Source: Candidatus Tenderia electrophaga (lineage in GTDB: Bacteria; Pseudomonadota; Gammaproteobacteria; Tenderiales; Tenderiaceae). Taken from it: a stretch of DNA of 42,766 bases. A program made the translations under genes and the position numbers. Below, piece by piece: positions 7,451 to 15,840 of the stretch. The stretch covers positions 1 through 42,766 of the forward strand of contig CP013100.1 in NCBI GenBank assembly GCA_001447805.1. The letters are read 5' to 3'. Each line of letters starts with the position of its first letter. Position 1 is the first letter of the stretch. Below the pieces are notes generated by a model. The model was not told the DNA's origin. It searched no databases and saw nothing but the letters and a program-made list of their open reading frames with translations.

Positions 7451-8368
7451 TCACAATTCAAGCCGATAATTTCCTTTCCCATCGTTTTTAATTACTTCCC
7501 CCCAAGCTTGGTTAGTTTTCCCCCTGCTTCTGAAAACTTGTAATAGCTTGCTTTGGGTAGAATTAATTTCTGCAAGAATCTCATCTTGGTGTCGAGCGCC
7601 TCCTGCATTGTACAAAAATTCAACAGCCTCAGCCTGCTTCTTTGTAAACTGATACTGCTTGCCATTCACAACTAGACTTCTAAAGCCACCGCTAAAGCCA
7701 TCCTGACTAATACTGCCTCCCATCTTCCCAGCGAGAAGAAAAGTATTCAGCTCAAAATCATCCTTATCCCATTTTATGGCTTCATTAAGCCTCCCTAACT
7801 GGTTTTGGTTTGGCAGCTCCAAATGATCCGGGAGATTCTGGTCTAAAGCAATTACTAACGCCGGGTTAGAGGATTTATGATGTATTTTCAGATAATTTTT
7901 AAGCGCATCAAGTACAACGCCACTCTTCATATCCCTTACAACCAGGATGTTAGTGTTTTGCTTTTCAATTCTATGCTGGCCTAACGCCCAGATTTTACCT
8001 TCCAAAATAACCTTTGGAGTATGCCGATCTGCTATGTCTAACGCGTCCATAACCCTTCGCAGGAGCCATTCGAAGTTTACTTGATATAGGTTTATATCCT
8101 CATCATTAACGGCAACCCAACCATCCGCAGCAGAAAAATACATATTTTTGCCGTCCCTGCGCTGTATATCTGCAAAAAATTCACAGTCTCCGTCGAACAC
8201 TTCAACGGATTTAAGTATTTTAAAATGAGTGAGAATGCCACTCTCCACCAATTCCTGAAATAAATCGCCAAACTCCTCTTTGGCAAGCTTTTCAATTATA
8301 GCTGCATCCTGTGTCTCACTAATCTTCAGCAATTTCTCTATTGTGGTTCTCTGCACCCCATTGCTCAT
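7451..8368 (-). CDS. Unrecognised protein linked to the ubiquitin-like operon
   Basis: 305 aa, AT-rich, no signal peptide or membrane segment. I do not recognise the family. Residues about 115-185 (PKVILEGKIWALG, then NILVVRD and NPALVIAL) look like an alternating alpha/beta region. The last 70 residues, from QYQFTKKQAEAVEFLYNAGG through ILAEINSTQSKLLQVFRSRG to GNYRLEL, have the helix-helix-helix-hairpin look of a winged-helix DNA-binding domain. Its ATG overlaps the stop of the 391-aa gene (TAATG), so the two are co-translated. They precede the multi-ubiquitin gene by 141 bases on the same strand. It may be a regulator or a substrate/adaptor of the conjugation system. Confidence 0.6.
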   Translation of the reverse strand: MSNGVQRTTIEKLLKISETQDAAIIEKLAKEEFGDLFQELVESGILTHFKILKSVEVFDGDCEFFADIQRRDGKNMYFSAADGWVAVNDEDINLYQVNFEWLLRRVMDALDIADRHTPKVILEGKIWALGQHRIEKQNTNILVVRDMKSGVVLDALKNYLKIHHKSSNPALVIALDQNLPDHLELPNQNQLGRLNEAIKWDKDDFELNTFLLAGKMGGSISQDGFSGGFRSLVVNGKQYQFTKKQAEAVEFLYNAGGARHQDEILAEINSTQSKLLQVFRSRGKTNQAWGEVIKNDGKGNYRLEL

Positions 8369-9543
8369 TATATAATCTCAACCAATTCCCACTTCTCAAG
8401 GTATTTGTCGCCTATTAACTTTTCTTTTTGGGACTTGCTCTTTAGATCACACCCGTTTGGCTCTCGGATTTTCACATGCAGTATCTTTCCTCTCCTGCTT
8501 TCTTCATCGGGCATAAATCTAATGCTGATTCTTACTTGTTTTAGTTTAAAACCAGAATTTAGCGGGTCATTCTCGCCAAAATATTCCTTTGAAATGTCGT
8601 AAATACTACGCTCTTCCTTTGTAGCAACATCCAACGTGACAGTATTGTAGCTATTTGGTTGAGCAACTTTGAGCATCGTGACATCAACTGACTCAATCCC
8701 ATCATCTGGATCAAAAGATAGCGTTCTCTGCTTTAGCAAGCTTTGAATGGTGTAGCGTTTTAAGGGTATTTTTTCCCCATCAATAGGGGATTTCAGAAGC
8801 GTCTCTGAAAATATTTTTGGAATTGCTTTTCTGTTTTCCTTGCCTTCAACGACAACCTCGATATGTCCACTTTCAGGCTCGTAAGTCAATGCAACTTCTT
8901 TAACGGGCCGAACAATATTTGAAACCAGACTCTCATCTTCAAAAGCAAGCTGAGTGCTAGGCAAGTCTTCCCTATAGACCATTATTTGTATGAGTTCTAT
9001 TTGGCGATCATCACCCTCTGAACGCGTTCTTTCAAATATGTCTATGTGAACATTTCCGACCGCCCGAAACAACTCCATTATTTTGTTCTTGAAGGCCAAA
9101 ACATCAATATCACTTTTACTGACTGATATATTTTTAGGGCCTATGAATGCGTCCCATATACGCCCATTTCGGCCTGTGTCTGTGTACCAACAGTCCTCAA
9201 CTTGCCTGAACCGCGAAGCATCCTTTAAAAATAACCATAGAACTCGATCATGCTCATTCTCCAGGTCATAGTATTCTTGCAGCTCACTATCACTCACGGA
9301 ATGCTTTAAGATGCTTTGGCCAAGCTCATCCGTTAACGCATTTATTCGTTCTGAATCTGATTTGAGTAGAGCTAATTTATCTCCTACTGCCGCTTCGGCA
9401 ATTTGTAATAATAATTTCCTAACAGCAATTTCGTCGTCATCCCAATCGACTTTCTGCACTAGATCAGTGTTATTGGCCTCGAAATACTTTTGAAGCGACT
9501 TCAATGGTGTTTTCTTTATAAACTTTGATATATCAGTACCCAT
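8368..9543 (-). CDS. Unrecognised 391-aa protein, first gene of the ubiquitin-like cluster
   Basis: 391 aa, acidic and soluble-looking, AT-rich; no domain recognised. The N-terminal third is helical and rich in D/E/L (WDDDEIAVRKLLLQIAEAA). The middle and C-terminal parts are beta-rich, with segments such as LIQIMVYREDLPS and KRYTIQSLLKQRTLSFDPDD, ending in KWELVEII. It has no Walker, nuclease or metal motif I can point to. It starts the minus-strand cluster and is coupled to the 305-aa gene. Its place next to the E1/E2/JAMM genes suggests a target, sensor or effector for the modifier, but nothing in the sequence proves that. Confidence 0.6.
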   Translation of the reverse strand: MGTDISKFIKKTPLKSLQKYFEANNTDLVQKVDWDDDEIAVRKLLLQIAEAAVGDKLALLKSDSERINALTDELGQSILKHSVSDSELQEYYDLENEHDRVLWLFLKDASRFRQVEDCWYTDTGRNGRIWDAFIGPKNISVSKSDIDVLAFKNKIMELFRAVGNVHIDIFERTRSEGDDRQIELIQIMVYREDLPSTQLAFEDESLVSNIVRPVKEVALTYEPESGHIEVVVEGKENRKAIPKIFSETLLKSPIDGEKIPLKRYTIQSLLKQRTLSFDPDDGIESVDVTMLKVAQPNSYNTVTLDVATKEERSIYDISKEYFGENDPLNSGFKLKQVRISIRFMPDEESRRGKILHVKIREPNGCDLKSKSQKEKLIGDKYLEKWELVEII

Positions 9544-9572
9544 TGAGTTTAACCTTTATTTTAAAAACACCT

Positions 9573-9592
9573 AATGTCTGCTTTGGGTCGGA
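9573..9592. repeat. Dispersed palindromic repeat, copy D (half preserved)
   Basis: AATGTCTGCTTTGGGTCGGA is the classic left half of the TGTCTGCT...AGCAGACA family. The right half has decayed (GGGGCTGTCAG). It lies upstream of the 391-aa gene, between the ubiquitin-like cluster and the first PEP-CTERM cassette, a place where a module boundary is expected. Confidence 0.5.
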
Positions 9593-9724
9593 AGGGGCTG
9601 TCAGAAAAACAAGTCAATTACAATGCAGATCATCCACCTATATCCCATCGATCAGTCCCTCCAGTCACAAGATCTCGATTAACTCGCTCTCGCAATCCAT
9701 CAAACGAAACTTAACTTTCTCAAT

Positions 9725-10666
9725 CTAATTATCCGATGAAGGCATTTGCGAGGCACTAAGTACAATCAATCCAAGAGTGAATAACAGCGCCGAGACCGGT
9801 TCAGGCACTGAGTAGGCGCTGATCCGCCAAATCTTATCTGCATCTCCCACGAACATATTGCTAACGCCGTCGAACACGAAATCGTTCGGCCCGATGAAGG
9901 GTGCATCGCCCTTGCCTGCGAAGCCGGTGGCGAAGGCCTCGAGCACGGTTTGATCATTCAGGAACAACAGAGCGCCTAAGTTGACGTCGCTAAGAAACAA
10001 CCGCCCGCCCAAGCCGATGCCGGTGAACGTGCCGCCGAGCGGGGTGACTTGCCCTAGCTGCGTCTGGTTGCCCAAGGCGTCTGCGCCGTAGACCGTGCCG
10101 CTGCCGTGGTCGATGAAATACATCTGGCCGGAGTCGGAAAAGGAGATCCCGTAGGGCCCGTTCGGAGCACTCAGACCGGAAAGAAATACCGAATCATTGC
10201 CTAAATTGTCGATGCGCGACATGGTGCCGTCGCCGCTGTTGCTGACGAAGAATTCGCCTCCCAGAGCCTCGATGGAGGTGGGGAAGGAAAAGCCCGAGGC
10301 GAACAGTGACGTGGAGCCGTCGGCTAATACCTCAAAGACGTCGCCTCGGCTGGACGTGCTGGAGGCGACATACAGCCGTCCATCCGCGTCGAAGGCAAGG
10401 TCGGTGGGCTTGTCTATGCCGGTGGCATAAGTGTGGAGGACGGCAGGGCCGTTGATCTTGAGGATCCGCCCACCATCATAATCGGCGGCGTACAGACGGC
10501 CCTGGTCGTCGAGGGTTAAGCCGGTGACGGCCCCCACGCCTTGGGCAAAGAGTTCCACGGCATAACCGTCAGGAACGACCGGCACTGCAACCGCCGCGCC
10601 GGGCATCAGAAACAAACAGGCGATGAGCGCCCGGCACCCGCGATGCATCCTATCGATTAAACCCAT
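9725..10666 (-). CDS. NHL/SMP-30-like beta-propeller protein with PEP-CTERM tail, copy 1
   Basis: 313 aa. An N-terminal signal peptide (ALIACLFLMPGAAVAVP) is followed by repeated propeller blades such as GLTLDDQGRLYAADYDGGRI, PTDLAFDADGRLYVASSTS and NDFVFDGVSNMFVGDADKIW. The C-terminus is a PEP-CTERM sorting signal: VPEP, a hydrophobic helix (SALLFTLGLIVLSAS) and a short tail with little positive charge. PEP-CTERM proteins are processed by exosortase and linked to the cell surface or exopolysaccharide. No exosortase gene is in the window. A near-identical copy lies at 31393-32442. It follows the 302-aa gene on the same strand. Confidence 0.85.
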   Translation of the reverse strand: MGLIDRMHRGCRALIACLFLMPGAAVAVPVVPDGYAVELFAQGVGAVTGLTLDDQGRLYAADYDGGRILKINGPAVLHTYATGIDKPTDLAFDADGRLYVASSTSSRGDVFEVLADGSTSLFASGFSFPTSIEALGGEFFVSNSGDGTMSRIDNLGNDSVFLSGLSAPNGPYGISFSDSGQMYFIDHGSGTVYGADALGNQTQLGQVTPLGGTFTGIGLGGRLFLSDVNLGALLFLNDQTVLEAFATGFAGKGDAPFIGPNDFVFDGVSNMFVGDADKIWRISAYSVPEPVSALLFTLGLIVLSASQMPSSDN

Positions 10667-11457
10667 GAATCCCCCAGATATGCGTTTATGTTACCCACGG
10701 GGTTATATAGGCGCAACCGCATGGCGCGATTTATTGTGCCTCGGACATGTTTATACAGTCGGCGCGGAATGGGTTAATGGCCCTTTCTGCGCTCAATTCT
10801 CGCAATCATTCTCCACAGCGATGCTGAAATGATCGTCTCGTTTCCCGGCAAGCCGTCCTTGCGAAAACGCTTGCCCCATAGCAAAAACGTCACCTCCTTG
10901 TCAGAGGCCAGTGTGGACATCCCTTCGACCGCAATCCGAACTGGCCTTCCGCGCTGTTCGACAACGATGATATCCCCGACGGTGACGCCCAATACATCCT
11001 GGCACAGGCTGGCCATCTCTGCCTCGAGTTCCTGTTCCCAGCGTTCCAAGTCGGCATCCACCCGTCGCCAGGCTTGTCTAACCGATGCGAGCGAACGTGC
11101 GTCGTTCCGAGAAAACCAGAGATGATCAAAGAGCGCGAGGCGCTCATTCGGCATCGAGCGTTCCATGTCAATGGCCGCACTATACAACGCATCGTAAATC
11201 GCCCGTGCCTGCATAAGCGCCCGGCAGCGATCCGCATAAGGCCTGAGCCAGGTACGGCCTATGCGGCCGGGCAGTCGCGCCGGATTGCGCGGCATCAGCT
11301 CGATCGGGCAGATGTCATTGAGCATAAAGGGCTTGGTCTCGAACCGATGCGTGGTCCAGTCGTTGCGCACTACGCACAGCAACCAAAGCTCATGGGGCGA
11401 AACGCATAACTGGACTCGGGATTGACCGCTCGTGCCCGGCATATAGACACTACCGAT
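9731..11457. repeat. 1.73 kb duplicated cassette, copy 1
   Basis: Bases 9731-11457 align end to end with 31507-33235 in the same orientation, at roughly 90% identity judged by eye. The cassette contains the PEP-CTERM gene and most of the 302-aa gene, including the gap between them. Homology starts at ATCCGATGAA near the PEP-CTERM stop and ends at ACCGAT inside the 302-aa gene. No terminal inverted repeats or transposase are visible, so this is a segmental duplication or two related acquisitions rather than an insertion sequence. Confidence 0.85.
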
Positions 11458-11682
11458 CGACCAGGCGTGCTCCGTGGCTGCCAGTTCCGCGGTGACATAC
11501 GCCAGCCCGTTCTCGCGCGCAAGGTCGGCAAGGTGGGCAAGCCGCCCCAGAAAATCAGCCGAGGCGCGAACAGTGATCGCTTGGCCGCCGCCCTCCTCCG
11601 CCCTGCGTCGAAAAATAAGTATTTGGTCCTTTGCCAGCGGCTGCAGTTTGCCGAGTTTACTCACGCTATTGCTCGGAGCCAC
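10774..11682 (-). CDS. Unknown 302-aa protein with a frameshifted C-terminus
   Basis: Soluble, Arg/Ala/Leu-rich protein; family not recognised. Segments include NDWTTHRFETKPFMLNDICP, WLRPYADRCRALMQARAIYD and EVTFLLWGKRFRKDGLPG, with EVTFLLWGKRFRKDG near the end looking like a beta hairpin. Compared with the second copy at 32570, this one lacks one base near 10850 (GGGAAACGAG versus GGGGAAGCGGG). The last about 20 residues are therefore read in another frame (NETIISASL instead of KRDxHFSIAVENDC) and the ORF ends at 10774. With the base restored it would stop at about 10793. This may be a real mutation or a sequencing error in a G run. It precedes the PEP-CTERM gene. Confidence 0.65.
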   Translation of the reverse strand: MAPSNSVSKLGKLQPLAKDQILIFRRRAEEGGGQAITVRASADFLGRLAHLADLARENGLAYVTAELAATEHAWSIGSVYMPGTSGQSRVQLCVSPHELWLLCVVRNDWTTHRFETKPFMLNDICPIELMPRNPARLPGRIGRTWLRPYADRCRALMQARAIYDALYSAAIDMERSMPNERLALFDHLWFSRNDARSLASVRQAWRRVDADLERWEQELEAEMASLCQDVLGVTVGDIIVVEQRGRPVRIAVEGMSTLASDKEVTFLLWGKRFRKDGLPGNETIISASLWRMIARIERRKGH

Positions 11683-11998
11683 GATATACGCAAACCGAAC
11701 AGCAGGTCAGGGCCTCAAAAGCGGGAATCTGGCAGATCGGAGGTCTTCAACAGCGGCCCTGGGAGTGGCGACACCAGCGCAAATAGTTTTCGATATAACT
11801 GATTGTTTTAAGTATATTTTAGTTGTGCTGGATACATGGTGCGCACCCACATCTCGTGCATAAAGAAATATTGACACACGCTAAAGATACACATATCGTG
11901 TACATGAGACGGGTAAGTCCTATAGCACGCCCAGGGTGCTTCCTTCCATCGGTTGGCTATGAGCCTTGGGGCATCAGGTGTTATAGGGGCCGTCTTTT
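11683..11998. other. Gap between the 302-aa and DUF3800 genes
   Basis: About 316 bases without a convincing gene. The part at 11780-11910 is AT-rich and contains an inverted repeat, TACAC-N5-GTGTA, at 11888-11902, which could be an operator for the leftward 302-aa/PEP-CTERM genes. I see no clear terminator for the DUF3800 gene, which ends at 11999. Confidence 0.35.
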
Positions 11999-12667
11999 TT
12001 ATTGCCCCGCCGGTTCACGTAGATAGTGCGTCTCGAACTTTATGTGGCGCCCAAATTCCCCATACCACTCCAAATCCCGATAGGCGTATTTGCGCCAGAT
12101 ACCCCAACAAAACAAGTCCACCGCTTGCAGACCGGCGCTCTCATGGGAGCCTTGATGGTCGATATCCAGGCGTGTATTCAGGGGCAATAAGGCCTCCAGC
12201 TGATTGGCGACGTAGCCGTTGAAATCCCTGATCTCCTCCTGATTCTTGCATCGATCGACCACCAGGCTGACCCGCGACAGATCCTCTGAGAATGAGACCT
12301 GCTCTAAAAGGTGGCGAGCCAGGAAGTTATACAGCTTCTTTTTCCCGGCCACCGTCTGCAGATGGGGTTCGACGCGCCGTTTGTTGAGCGTGAGCGCATA
12401 GATCCGCCATCCGGAGCCCGGAAGTTGCCTGTAAAAATACCGCTTGATGGCGAGGGTCGTGGCCGTCCCCTTGAGCTCGTGGACCCGCCGACGCTTATTC
12501 TTCTTGTGATTGAGCTTGTTTTTCAGCGTGCGCTCGACCGCCCGTTTAAAGCCGACCTGAACGGCATGGCTATCACAGACCAACAGCGTGATGACGAAAA
12601 CGCGAGAGGTCTTGTGCTTGCTGAAATCAAAGCCCAGATCACCGGATTCGTCAAGAAAAATTAGCAA
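11999..12667 (-). CDS. DUF3800 domain protein
   Basis: 222 aa. The start LIFLDESGDLGF and the C-terminal SHESAGLQAVDLFCWGIWRK are hallmarks of DUF3800, a family thought to have an RNase H-like fold with conserved acidic residues (D6, E7, D10 and a late Asp in QAVDLF). Function is not established, but the family is frequent in defence islands and mobile elements. The start is TTG at 12667; an in-frame TAG lies a few codons upstream, so no earlier start is possible. It is divergent from the BREX-like operon. Confidence 0.85.
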   Translation of the reverse strand: MLIFLDESGDLGFDFSKHKTSRVFVITLLVCDSHAVQVGFKRAVERTLKNKLNHKKNKRRRVHELKGTATTLAIKRYFYRQLPGSGWRIYALTLNKRRVEPHLQTVAGKKKLYNFLARHLLEQVSFSEDLSRVSLVVDRCKNQEEIRDFNGYVANQLEALLPLNTRLDIDHQGSHESAGLQAVDLFCWGIWRKYAYRDLEWYGEFGRHIKFETHYLREPAGQ

Positions 12668-12875
12668 GTGCTGTCCCTAGCAAGTCTTTGTGTGGGGAAC
12701 GGGCCACGGCAACGATCAATGGTTCGGATACCCAGGCGCTCCATGCGCCACTGTCCACGTCCGCCTTAGTAGACACTAAGACTACCCAGCCACCTCGGAT
12801 TCCCGTATCATTCTGCGTAATTCAAACACAGTACATACTCAATACATCCTACATCCTCGCGGGCGGGAGGAGAAA

Positions 12876-13073
12876 ATGGCTACCGGCAAGACTACCACAC
12901 TGAGCTTCCGCATCGAGCCGGGTCTGAAAGAGGCATTGCGTGAGGCTGCTAATCGTGAACACCGATCGATCGCCAATATGGTGGAAGTGCTCATTCTTGA
13001 ATACTGCGAACATCACGGCATAGCAGTTCCGACACGCGCTGCCACCAGGAGCGATGGGGGCAAGAAGGGGTGA
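12876..13073 (+). CDS. Ribbon-helix-helix protein heading the BREX-like operon
   Basis: 65 aa, ATG preceded by GGGAGGAG. The sequence TTTLSFRIEPGLKEALREAA, then REHRSIANMVEVLILEYC, is a ribbon-helix-helix (Arc/CopG-like) DNA-binding domain. A beta strand (TTLSFRI) is followed by two helices with the turn at HRSIANM. The gene lies 40 bases upstream of the DUF499 ATPase on the same strand, so it is probably the autoregulator of this operon. No toxin gene pairs with it. Confidence 0.82.
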   Translation: MATGKTTTLSFRIEPGLKEALREAANREHRSIANMVEVLILEYCEHHGIAVPTRAATRSDGGKKG

Positions 13074-13113
13074 GCGCCATCGTGGGTGTAACAGAACACT
13101 TCCGGAGACTTTC

Positions 13114-15840
13114 ATGCTTGGATTAAGCCTGCGCGACGAATTCAAGGGCCGCCGTCTTAAAGGCACAGCCATTGAGCTGACAAACAAGAACAACACAGGC
13201 GCCACGCAGGTCTCGGCGTCCGATTTTCTGCGCATCACCTACCCATCCCACGATCTGCTGAAGGCCATTGAAGCCGCTGGCCCTGATCAGGGTCGCCCCG
13301 TCACGCTCAAAGGCGAAAGGGGGCAGGGCAAATCCCATTTGATGGGGGTTCTCTACCATGCGTTTACCGATCCTTCTGCGACGAAGGATTGGCTGAATAA
13401 CTGGTCGCACACCCTGGGTGATGCCAAGATCGGCCAGATTCCACTGCGTGGGGGCATGCACGTCATCAGTGAAAGCCTGCACCGGCAGCGCTACAAGTTC
13501 TTATGGGATCTTGTCTTCGATAACCACCCGAACGGTAATTACTGTCGCGGAAAATGGGAGGCGCTCGGCGACAAGAAACCCGATGTGCCAAGCGATGAGA
13601 TACTACTGGAACTGTTCAAGCACACGCCAACGGCGCTGATTCTGGATGAATTCCAGACCTGGTATGACGGCTTGACCAACACGAAACAGTATCCATGGCG
13701 CACCTGGGCCTTCAACTTCATTCAGGTGCTTTCCGAGATTGCCATGGAGTACCCGGAGTACCTGGTGCTGGTGGTTTCCGTAAGGAACGGCAATACCGAT
13801 GCGTTCCAGCAAATTCAACGAGTGAATCCCGTCATCGTCGATTTCAAAGGCCCTTCGGCCAAGACCGATCGCTTGCGGCTGTTGCTGCACCGCTTGTTCG
13901 AAAATCGGATTCAGGTGGACGCCACGGCCATTCAGTCGTTGGTTGAAACCCACGTCAACGAGTACTTCCGTCTCAAAAATATTGCCCCTGCGGAGCAGGA
14001 GAGGATTCGCGGGGAATTCATTGAGGCCTGGCCGTATGCACCTCACCTCATGGACCTGCTGGAAGATCAGGTGTTGATCGCCACCAGTGCGCAGGGTACG
14101 CGCGACCTGATCCGAATTCTCGCGGACCTGTTCAAGTACAATGGGGATAAGCAGCCGATCCTGACGGCCGCGGATTTCCGCCTTGATGATGAACACAGCG
14201 GGATTACGGCACTGCTCGACTCGGTGGCCAACCAGCATCACGCCAAGCTGCGTGAAAAGGCGCTACGCAATCTCGAAGCGGTCAGCGACGCCATCGCCGG
14301 AAGCGGCCACAAGCTTCCCCACCTTGAAGAGATCATCGGGGCCTTATGGCTACGCTCACTGGCAGAGGTCAATCAGGCTGGCGCTGACCGAGACACACTT
14401 CATGTCGATGTGACCCGCGACCAGCCGGTGGATGACAATGCCTTTCAAGTCGAACTGACCACCATCGTGGAAAACAGCTTTAACATCCACGAAGACGGTA
14501 ACCGATTCATTTTCAGAGAAGAAGAAAACCCCCAGGCCAAGCTTATTGCCAGCGCGCGCAATGACAAGCTGTTTCAGGATGACGAGGACCGCTGGCACCT
14601 TGCGAAGGAAACACGCTATGTCCTGGAGGGTGGCGGGGACGTGGAGCTGCCCTACCGGGTCATCGTTTTGCCCCAGGCGTGGAAGAATAACCCATGGGAA
14701 AAGCTGGACGACAGTGAGGCGCCAGCGAACTGGAGTAACCGTATTCCGGTTGTTGTCCTGCCTGAATCACCGGCCAATACAGAGGCGGCACTGGGTGAAT
14801 GGCTGCGGGATAACCTGCAAACCAACCGCAATGTGGTTCGTTTTCTTCTGCCCAGAGACGGATCCAGCCATCTGTTTCTGGACCGTGACCTTCTAGTGTT
14901 GGCTCGCTGTGTCTATCTGGCCGAGCGCTGGAAGAAGGAGAATCCGGAGTACGGCCGGCTGCAGACCAAATACCAGAAGGAGTTGCGCGATATTCTCAAG
15001 TCGCGATTTGATCGCTTCGCCATCATTTCGAACTGGAATTTCCAGAAGCCGCAGAACTGTCGCTTTGCCATCGAGAGCCACAAGGCCGAAGGCGCCCGGA
15101 TTCCTGATGCCATCGACAAGAGCATCCGAGAGAACCTCTTCATACCTGAAGACTTCGATGCGTTCATCCTGGCGGCAGCACCGAACAACGAACCCATCAG
15201 CAAACTGCTCCGGGAGCTGCGAGAGCCCCGCCCGGGCGGCGAGGACTGCATTCCCTGGCTTGGCGAAACGCTCGTCAAGGAACGCATCGTTCGCCTGTGC
15301 GCTCGTGGTGAAATCGCGATCAACCTGCGCGGCATGGAGTATCTCCAGGCCCACGACGGTGAGGACGAGGAAGCTGCGTTCAAGCGGATGCGCGGCAAGC
15401 TCGGCACGGGCAAGCACCTGGAAGAAACCCATGTGCTGCTTCCGCAGAACGTGCCGGCCACCGGTGGGGTAACCCAACCAGGTGCTGTCCAGCCGGCGCC
15501 TCCCGGTCCCGGTGGGGTGATTCAACCGGGAGGCGGTCCTGGCGTTGTCGCTGAGCCACCACAGCCGGGCACGCCTGGTGAGCCAGGAGCGCCCGGTCAG
15601 CCGACCCCTGGAGGTATCTTTGGCGGTGGTGGGGCTTTTACGCCTCTATCTGCGTCGACAACATCGTCGTTGAATCTTCTGGGCAAGGTCGAGCAATGGG
15701 GCATCGGCACCGGCACGCAGCTGCGCGGGCTGACGCTCCGGGTGGATCAGTTGACCGGGGCACAACTCCAGGAACTGATCCGCAAATTGCCGGATGGCAT
15801 GACTTACGCGCTGGACCTGGAGAAGGAGGACCCGCAATGA
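13114..15840 (+). CDS. DUF499 ATPase (BrxC/PglY-like)
   Basis: 908 aa from the ATG at 13114 (SD CCGGAG); the 20 codons upstream in the same frame overlap the RHH gene and look untranslated. Walker A GERGQGKSHL is at 67-76, and Walker B is TALILDEFQTWYDG near 172-185. These fit the DUF499 family of large P-loop ATPases that act with PglZ proteins in BREX/Pgl systems (BrxC, PglY). Residues about 790-860 form a Pro/Gly-rich, collagen-like linker leading to a last small domain (WGIGTGTQLRGLTLRVDQL). The stop overlaps the PglZ start by 4 bases (ATGA). At 908 aa it is shorter than typical BrxC (about 1,200 aa). Confidence 0.85.
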   Translation: MLGLSLRDEFKGRRLKGTAIELTNKNNTGATQVSASDFLRITYPSHDLLKAIEAAGPDQGRPVTLKGERGQGKSHLMGVLYHAFTDPSATKDWLNNWSHTLGDAKIGQIPLRGGMHVISESLHRQRYKFLWDLVFDNHPNGNYCRGKWEALGDKKPDVPSDEILLELFKHTPTALILDEFQTWYDGLTNTKQYPWRTWAFNFIQVLSEIAMEYPEYLVLVVSVRNGNTDAFQQIQRVNPVIVDFKGPSAKTDRLRLLLHRLFENRIQVDATAIQSLVETHVNEYFRLKNIAPAEQERIRGEFIEAWPYAPHLMDLLEDQVLIATSAQGTRDLIRILADLFKYNGDKQPILTAADFRLDDEHSGITALLDSVANQHHAKLREKALRNLEAVSDAIAGSGHKLPHLEEIIGALWLRSLAEVNQAGADRDTLHVDVTRDQPVDDNAFQVELTTIVENSFNIHEDGNRFIFREEENPQAKLIASARNDKLFQDDEDRWHLAKETRYVLEGGGDVELPYRVIVLPQAWKNNPWEKLDDSEAPANWSNRIPVVVLPESPANTEAALGEWLRDNLQTNRNVVRFLLPRDGSSHLFLDRDLLVLARCVYLAERWKKENPEYGRLQTKYQKELRDILKSRFDRFAIISNWNFQKPQNCRFAIESHKAEGARIPDAIDKSIRENLFIPEDFDAFILAAAPNNEPISKLLRELREPRPGGEDCIPWLGETLVKERIVRLCARGEIAINLRGMEYLQAHDGEDEEAAFKRMRGKLGTGKHLEETHVLLPQNVPATGGVTQPGAVQPAPPGPGGVIQPGGGPGVVAEPPQPGTPGEPGAPGQPTPGGIFGGGGAFTPLSASTTSSLNLLGKVEQWGIGTGTQLRGLTLRVDQLTGAQLQELIRKLPDGMTYALDLEKEDPQ

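Noticed and set aside
13603-14241. 212-aa minus-strand ORF
   Set aside because: Antisense shadow of the DUF499 gene in GC-rich DNA.
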